NCBI GenBank assembly: GCA_947627255.1
Contig: CANQVI010000011.1
Span: forward strand, 1-36,538
Direction: 5' to 3'
Length of the DNA stretch: 36,538 bases
Origin: an uncultured Clostridia bacterium
Lineage (GTDB): Bacteria; Bacillota; Clostridia; TANB77; CAG-465
Shown here: piece after piece, positions 32,606-36,538 of the stretch
Position numbering within the stretch: the first letter of the stretch is position 1
Layout of the letters: every line of letters starts with the position of its first letter
The notes under the pieces: generated by a model
The model's input: the letters and a program-made list of their open reading frames with translations, nothing else
Database searches by the model: none
What the model was told of the DNA's origin: nothing
Program-made: the position numbers and the translations under genes

Positions 32606-33120
32606 TAACTTATTATACTTCCTAGTATTCCAAATGATACAAACATCATTATTATACTTGCAAGAAAAACACCTAGAAGAATTGCAAGTAAAGCCTTTTT
32701 CTTATCCATTCCTAATAGTGCTGCAAGCATACTTCCTGTCCACGCACCAGTTCCTGGAAGTGGAATTCCTACAAATAGTAATAATCCTATAAACTCTCCT
32801 TTTTCTAAAGCATCTTTTTTACTTAATGCTTTATTTTCTAGTTTTTCTACAATTTTTGCTAATCCTTTTCTTTTCTTTAACCAATTAAATATAGGAGTTA
32901 TTAACCATAATATAAATGGTATTGGAAGTATATTACCTATAATTGCTATTATATAGCTTGTAATTGGGCTTAATTTTAATAATGCAGCTGCTATTAGCCC
33001 ACCTCTAAGCTCCAATATTGGAAGACATGATATTATAAAAACTAATATTTCTTTTCCAAAGGCAATATTTTGTAATCCACTAAATGCTCCTATTATACTA
33101 TTTACTATACTTTCTACCAT
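32605..33120 (-). CDS. small multidrug export protein family (COG2426)
   Basis: A polytopic membrane protein of the Sm_multidrug_ex family (171 residues). The family motifs CLPILELRGGLIAA near residue 33 and GIPLPGTGAWTGSMLAALLG near 117 are both clear, with four or five hydrophobic segments and a lysine-rich cytosolic loop (about 82-108). The family name comes from one report of drug export; transport function and substrate are unproven. AAGGAT precedes the ATG; weak ribosome binding site. Confidence 0.83.
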   Translation of the reverse strand: MVESIVNSIIGAFSGLQNIAFGKEILVFIISCLPILELRGGLIAAALLKLSPITSYIIAIIGNILPIPFILWLITPIFNWLKKRKGLAKIVEKLENKALSKKDALEKGEFIGLLLFVGIPLPGTGAWTGSMLAALLGMDKKKALLAILLGVFLASIIMMFVSFGILGSIIS

Positions 33121-33175
33121 ATTTTTATCCTTTCAAACATTATAATTATAATATAAAAAACGTATTATTTCAATA

Positions 33176-34021
33176 TTATATTAATTTTTCTCTAATATTA
33201 TAGAATAAATGTTGCTGTATAATTCCAGCATCATTACCAAAATTTTTAGTAGCATATTCTAGTATTTCTTTTTTACTTACGTCTTCTCCATTAAAATATA
33301 ACTTTTTCATAACTCTTTCTACCCAAACATCAATAGGGAAAACTTCTTGTCGTGAACAAGAAAAAAGTAAAATACAATCTGCAACTTTAGGACCTATTCC
33401 CATAAGTGAAAGTAGACTTTTTCTAAGTTCTTTTGTCTCAATATCTTCAATATTATCTATAACAAACTTCTTTTCATTAATAGCTTTTACAGTATTAAAA
33501 ATATATTTATCTCTAAATCCTACTCCACATTTTCTATATTCCTCAATACTAACATCTTTTAATTGCTCAGGTGTTGGGAACAAATAATATTCTTTATCAT
33601 TAAAAATTACTTTTTGACCAAATCTTCTAGAAATTTCTTCTACTGATTTTGAAATTCTTGGTATATTGTTATTAGCAGATATTATATATGAAATTATTGT
33701 TTCAAAAAAATCTTGATTTAAATGTCTAAGTCCACTTGTATTTTTTAATGCTTTTTCTACATATTTATCTACTTTTGATATTCTATTTTCTATAGCTTCA
33801 TAATCATTATCTAGTCCAAAATATTTGTTTATTGCCTCTTTAATTTCTTCTTCCTTATTACTTTCTACATATATATAATCGCCATCTTGTCTAATTTTTA
33901 TTACTCTATCTTTTATTACACCAATATAATAATCATCTTCTTTTTTCCATCTAAAACATTGTCCACATTCTAATGTATATTTTAAATTAAAACATTTTAC
34001 TTTCATTTTTAATTCTTTCAT
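33176..34021 (-). CDS. ogg: 8-oxoguanine DNA glycosylase (Ogg1 type)
   Basis: Removes 8-oxoguanine from DNA and cleaves at the abasic site. The N-terminal OGG_N domain starts at YTLECGQCFRWKKEDDYYIG; the helix-hairpin-helix carries the catalytic Lys in LMGIGPKVADCILL near residue 212, and the conserved Asp follows in FPIDVWVERV near 229. Both catalytic residues are present, so activity is expected. 281 residues, a normal length. GAGGTGG precedes the ATG. Single-gene unit with its own promoter, divergent from plsC. Confidence 0.92.
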   Translation of the reverse strand: MKELKMKVKCFNLKYTLECGQCFRWKKEDDYYIGVIKDRVIKIRQDGDYIYVESNKEEEIKEAINKYFGLDNDYEAIENRISKVDKYVEKALKNTSGLRHLNQDFFETIISYIISANNNIPRISKSVEEISRRFGQKVIFNDKEYYLFPTPEQLKDVSIEEYRKCGVGFRDKYIFNTVKAINEKKFVIDNIEDIETKELRKSLLSLMGIGPKVADCILLFSCSRQEVFPIDVWVERVMKKLYFNGEDVSKKEILEYATKNFGNDAGIIQQHLFYNIREKLI

Positions 34022-34045
34022 AATTCCACCTCAAAAAGCACTAAA

Positions 34046-34074
34046 ATTATATCATTTTTTACAATTATAGGCAA
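34046..34074 (-). promoter_or_regulatory. promoter of ogg
   Basis: On the minus strand TTGCCT (34074-34069), 17-bp spacer ending ATGA, TATAAT (34051-34046). Confidence 0.65.
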
Positions 34075-34107
34075 TATATTTATATTGTAAATTATAATTG
34101 ATATAAC

Positions 34108-34136
34108 TTTACAGAATTTGCTTTTTATTGTATAAT
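34108..34136 (+). promoter_or_regulatory. promoter of plsC
   Basis: TTTACA (34108-34113), 17-bp spacer, TATAAT (34131-34136). Confidence 0.68.
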
Positions 34137-34181
34137 AATTTTATGACACTAAATATTACTTTTTAGCATAAGGGGGAAATT

Positions 34182-34835
34182 ATGGGCAAAGTATTAAAAG
34201 TAGTTGGAAAATTCATAATAGGGAATTTATATAGAGTAAAAGAATATAATAAACCTGATTTAACAAATGGTTCATATATTCTATGCCCTAATCATGTTAG
34301 TGATGCTGATGGTCCAGTTATGTGGACACATAATCAAAATATAAGAATTCTTGCAAAAAAAGAATGTTTTGAGCATAAATTTATGGCTGTATTTCTTAAT
34401 ATGATTGACGTAGTAAAAGTCGATAGAGATAGCCATAATGGCGCAGAACTATTACAAGCTATAGACTATTTTAAAGATGGAAAAAACAAATTATTTATGC
34501 TCTTTCCACAAGGAACTATATCTGATATAAATAAAAACAAATTAACAAGAATTAAATCTGGTGCATTTTTCATTTCAGCTAAAACAAACGTACCTATTAT
34601 ACCTGTATTTTTAGAGCAACCTAGACCATTTAAAAGAACTAGAGTTGTTTATGGTACTCCTATGTATATGGAAGGTACAGTTGTTGATGGAAAAGTAGAT
34701 AAAAAAGCACTTGAAAAATATAGAATACAATGGCAACAAGAAGTATTTAAACTACAAGATATGGCAGCTAAATTTGAGAATAGACCAGTAAGAGCACCAA
34801 AATTAAAGCCAAAGCATCAAAACAACAACGAATAA
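34182..34835 (+). CDS. plsC: 1-acyl-sn-glycerol-3-phosphate acyltransferase
   Basis: PlsC acylates lysophosphatidic acid to phosphatidic acid at the membrane. The catalytic HxxxxD is His38-Asp43 (CPNHVSDADG). The second motif is FPQGT near 109 instead of the usual FPEGT, a Glu-to-Gln change at a position that helps bind the phosphate. The substrate-tunnel block IKSGAFFISAKTNVPIIPVF is present. 217 residues. AGGGGGA lies before the ATG. With PgsA and the acyl-CoA synthetase in the window it completes part of a phospholipid pathway. Confidence 0.87.
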   Translation: MGKVLKVVGKFIIGNLYRVKEYNKPDLTNGSYILCPNHVSDADGPVMWTHNQNIRILAKKECFEHKFMAVFLNMIDVVKVDRDSHNGAELLQAIDYFKDGKNKLFMLFPQGTISDINKNKLTRIKSGAFFISAKTNVPIIPVFLEQPRPFKRTRVVYGTPMYMEGTVVDGKVDKKALEKYRIQWQQEVFKLQDMAAKFENRPVRAPKLKPKHQNNNE

Positions 34836-34867
34836 AAAGTCTTGAATAAAATTCAAGACTTTTTTTA
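34834..34867 (+). terminator. bidirectional intrinsic terminator between plsC and the Nudix gene
   Basis: A perfect stem AAAAAGTCTTGAAT/ATTCAAGACTTTTT with an AAA loop, T-rich at both ends. Confidence 0.88.
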
Positions 34868-35347
34868 ATCTCTTACTACTATATTTTTAAATTTATCCTC
34901 TTTTACTATTTTTTTAATTATTTCAGGTTTAATATTTTCTTTTTCAATATCATTTATACTTATAAACTCATACCAATTTCCATCTGAATCATAATTTATA
35001 AGTTCTTTTTTATCTCTTTTTATAATCTCATCATTTTCATCTAGCTTTATTCTATATACAAAGAATAGTTCATGATATTTTACATCATTTGAAGTAAAAA
35101 AGTTTTCTATTACATTTTGTAATTTTATATCTTTTTTAGAAATATCAAAATGCATTTCTTCTTGTATTTCTCTAATTAAAGTGTTTTTAGTATCTTCTAA
35201 AGTCTTTACTCTACCACCTGGTATTACACTATGAGTTGCTTTTTTTCCTTTTTCAATAAGTATATTATTTTTATATTCTAAAATAACACCAACTCTAAAA
35301 TTAAATTTTACATTGTTTACAAATATTGAAAGATCATTATTATCCAT
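34865..35347 (-). CDS. Nudix hydrolase
   Basis: A Nudix-fold hydrolase acting on a nucleoside diphosphate linked to another group. The box runs from Gly45: GRVKTLE, seven residues, REIQEEMH. All acids (Glu51, Glu60, Glu63, Glu64) and Arg59 are there, but the Gly expected after EEx is His66. Catalytic metal ligands are therefore intact. Preceding HSVIPGGR is typical. 160 residues; the substrate cannot be predicted. GGAGAG lies before the ATG. Confidence 0.85.
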   Translation of the reverse strand: MDNNDLSIFVNNVKFNFRVGVILEYKNNILIEKGKKATHSVIPGGRVKTLEDTKNTLIREIQEEMHFDISKKDIKLQNVIENFFTSNDVKYHELFFVYRIKLDENDEIIKRDKKELINYDSDGNWYEFISINDIEKENIKPEIIKKIVKEDKFKNIVVRD

Positions 35348-35463
35348 CTTCTCTCTCCTTTTTTAAATATAATAATATTATAACACAGTTAATATAAAAA
35401 GCTATCTAATATAGTAAAATTAGTTAAAATATAGTATAATATTGGTTATTGGGAGGTAATTTT

Positions 35464-36246
35464 ATGGAACAATACCTAAATTTTGCAAAAGAAATAGCAT
35501 ATAAAGCTGGAGAAATAATACTTAAATATTTTAATGAAGATAACTATTCAAGCTATAAAGAAGACCAAACTATAGTAACAATAGCAGATAAGAAAATAAA
35601 TCAATATTTAATAGAAAAAGTAAAAGAAACTTTTCCAACTCATTGTGTAGATGGCGAAGAAGAACAATTTGGAAGGAGCAATTATGTATGGGTATGTGAT
35701 CCTATTGATGGAACAGCTATGTATGCTAGACATATTCCCGTTGCTGTTTTCTCTTTAGCATTAGTAATAGATGGTGTCTCTAGTGTAGGAGTTGTTTATG
35801 ACCCATTTAATAAAAATCTATACTCTGCAATAAAAGGAAAAGGAGCATACAAAAACGACAAAAAAATTAATGTTAATGATGTAGAACTTGATGATATGAG
35901 AAGTGTATCTCATTTTGATATGTGGCCAAAATCTGAATATAACATTTATGATTCCATAAAAGAGTTATCTAAGAAAACATATTTTGTTGGAATTGGTAGT
36001 GTAATTAGAGCTTGTATGTGTGTTGCAAATGGCGATTTTAATTTAGCTGTTTTTCCTGGTACAAAACATAAAAACTGTGATATAGCGGCAGCTAAAGTAA
36101 TTGTCGAAGAAGCAGGAGGAAAAGTTACAGATTTATTTGGTAATGAACAAAGATATGATAAAAGTATAAATGGAGCTATTATTAGTAATGGTGTTGTACA
36201 TGATGAAGTACTATCTACATTAAAAAAATATTTAGAGAAAAAATAA
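35464..36246 (+). CDS. inositol monophosphatase family protein
   Basis: A metal-dependent, lithium-sensitive phosphatase fold. Metal-site motifs DGEEEQFG, the signature WVCDPIDGTAMYARHIP and the C-terminal NCDIAAAKVIVEEAGG are in order, so catalysis is expected. Substrates in the family include inositol-1-phosphate, 3'-phosphoadenosine-5'-phosphate and fructose-1,6-bisphosphate, and which one applies here is not clear. An upstream in-frame TTG (35449) overlaps the GGGAGGT ribosome binding site; the ATG at 35464 gives 260 residues, normal length. TATAAT at 35435-35440 is the likely -10. Confidence 0.87.
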   Translation: MEQYLNFAKEIAYKAGEIILKYFNEDNYSSYKEDQTIVTIADKKINQYLIEKVKETFPTHCVDGEEEQFGRSNYVWVCDPIDGTAMYARHIPVAVFSLALVIDGVSSVGVVYDPFNKNLYSAIKGKGAYKNDKKINVNDVELDDMRSVSHFDMWPKSEYNIYDSIKELSKKTYFVGIGSVIRACMCVANGDFNLAVFPGTKHKNCDIAAAKVIVEEAGGKVTDLFGNEQRYDKSINGAIISNGVVHDEVLSTLKKYLEKK

Positions 36247-36248
36247 AA

Positions 36249-36277
36249 GCTATGAACTAAATTCATAGTCTTTTTTT
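36249..36277 (+). terminator. intrinsic terminator of the inositol monophosphatase gene
   Basis: Stem CTATGAA/TTCATAG with a 5-nt loop, then a run of seven T, 4 nt after the stop codon. Confidence 0.82.
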
Positions 36278-36289
36278 ATAATTGTAAAT

Positions 36290-36314
36290 AAAAAAATCAA
36301 TCCAAATGGATTGA
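36290..36314 (-). terminator. intrinsic terminator on the minus strand with no gene before it
   Basis: A perfect 7-bp stem TCAATCC/GGATTGA with a 4-nt loop, followed on the minus strand by seven T. The nearest minus-strand reading frame ends 160 nt upstream of it, so it points to a short untranslated transcript. Confidence 0.75.
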
Positions 36315-36393
36315 CTAAAAAAATGGAGCGAGTGTCGTAGTTATCTACAACTCTTTTCCAATAACGAAAGAGTACATATAATCTTCCGTTGTT
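36291..36393 (-). ncRNA. candidate small structured RNA
   Basis: On the minus strand an extended -10 GTGGTATATT (36405-36400) would start transcription near 36393, and a clean intrinsic terminator ends it near 36291, giving about 100 nt with no plausible ORF or ribosome binding site. Two hairpins are visible: GTTGTAG-ATAA-CTACGAC (36351-36334) and ACTCTTT/AAAGAGT (36373-36350), overlapping by three bases so they may be alternatives. I cannot match it to a known RNA (not 6S, SRP RNA, tRNA or tmRNA). The terminator is the strongest evidence. Confidence 0.4.
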
Positions 36394-36473
36394 AGTAATA
36401 ATATACCACGTTTTAAGTGTTTATGGAATAGATTTTTGTTAATTTTACAATCTTTCGCATAAATTGTAATTTG

Positions 36474-36536
36474 CTAAATTGTTTGTACCAAAAATAAAAT
36501 TGCAGTTATAACATATCCTAAACCATATAATAATGA
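36474..36536 (-). CDS. C-terminal end of a membrane protein (partial)
   Basis: On the minus strand the window enters an open frame ending at TAG (36476-36474) whose last 20 residues, SLLYGLGYVITAILFLVQTI, are strongly hydrophobic and look like a final transmembrane helix. The rest lies beyond the window edge, so the family is unknown. A chance ORF end is possible. Confidence 0.35.
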   Translation of the reverse strand, partial: SLLYGLGYVITAILFLVQTI

Positions 36537-36538
36537 AA

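Noticed and set aside
35946-36266. 106-residue minus-strand ORF opposite the inositol monophosphatase gene
   Set aside because: It lies over a conserved enzyme with intact motifs and lacks a ribosome binding site and promoter.
36334-36393. Possible tracrRNA, because GTTGTAG resembles the start of some type II CRISPR repeats
   Set aside because: There is no repeat array, no anti-repeat partner and no cas gene in the window; seven bases are not evidence.
1-36538. CRISPR arrays, transposases, integrases, toxin-antitoxin pairs or defence genes
   Set aside because: I looked across all reading frames and intergenic regions and found no regularly spaced repeats or recognisable protein of these kinds; dinD is the only mobile-associated gene.

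Overview
This window is chromosomal DNA of a very AT-rich, low-GC Gram-positive bacterium, most likely an uncultured member of the Clostridia. The evidence is gene content (AddA, DisA, RadA, CarD, a Lon-family protease with an AAA_32-type N-terminus, tmRNA, L10 leader), strong GGAGG-type ribosome binding sites before almost every gene, A- and T-ending codons throughout, and normal use of TGA as a stop. I cannot place it below that level from sequence alone. Most genes are housekeeping genes on the minus strand, in short operons bounded by intrinsic terminators.

Layout. 1-7.3 kb (minus): a long-chain acyl-CoA synthetase, then an addA-pgeF-pgsA unit (recombination repair, peptidoglycan editing, phosphatidylglycerol synthesis). 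7.4-9.1 kb (plus): tsaE-tsaB-rimI, for tRNA t6A modification and ribosomal protein acetylation. 9.1-10.2 kb (minus): a PH-domain protein and a membrane-anchored coiled-coil protein with a paralogue at 23.2 kb. 10.4-12.8 kb (plus): the Lon-family protease under a promoter with a palindrome over its -10. 12.9-15.3 kb (minus): a MurE-like Mur ligase followed 16 nt later by an arginase. 15.4-19.3 kb (minus): a PHP phosphoesterase, CarD, and an ispA-HD-uppS isoprenoid operon. 19.5-23.1 kb (minus): a secreted Cna-B-like protein and the radA-disA (c-di-AMP) pair. 23.2-25.5 kb (minus): the second coiled-coil paralogue and an operon of MazG-like, DUF84 NTPase and DUF1287 proteins.

25.5-27.6 kb looks accessory. 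It holds an unrecognised coiled-coil gene, a broken upstream reading frame, a large free-standing hairpin, and dinD under an SOS-box promoter, all lying directly beyond the 3' end of ssrA (tmRNA, 27.6-27.95 kb). Two unrecognised plus-strand genes follow, the first behind a perfect TTGACA-17-TATAAT promoter. 29.2-32.4 kb is the minus-strand rpmG-secE-nusG-rplK-rplA-[L10 leader]-rplJ-rplL operon; it stops at a terminator and does not continue into rpoBC. rpmG encodes only 49 residues. 32.6-36.5 kb holds a small multidrug-export family protein, ogg, plsC, a Nudix hydrolase, an inositol-monophosphatase-family protein, a possible small RNA, and the last codons of a membrane protein.

Themes. Several genes serve the cell envelope (acyl-CoA synthetase, PgsA, PlsC, UppS/IspA, MurE-like ligase, PgeF, possibly DUF1287). 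Others serve genome maintenance and nucleotide cleaning (AddA, RadA, DisA, Ogg, DinD, MazG-like, DUF84, Nudix). The most testable new idea is the MurE-like ligase with an EDPG motif in place of DNPR, co-transcribed with an ornithine-producing arginase, which could indicate ornithine in the peptidoglycan. I found no CRISPR array, insertion sequence, integrase or complete defence system.
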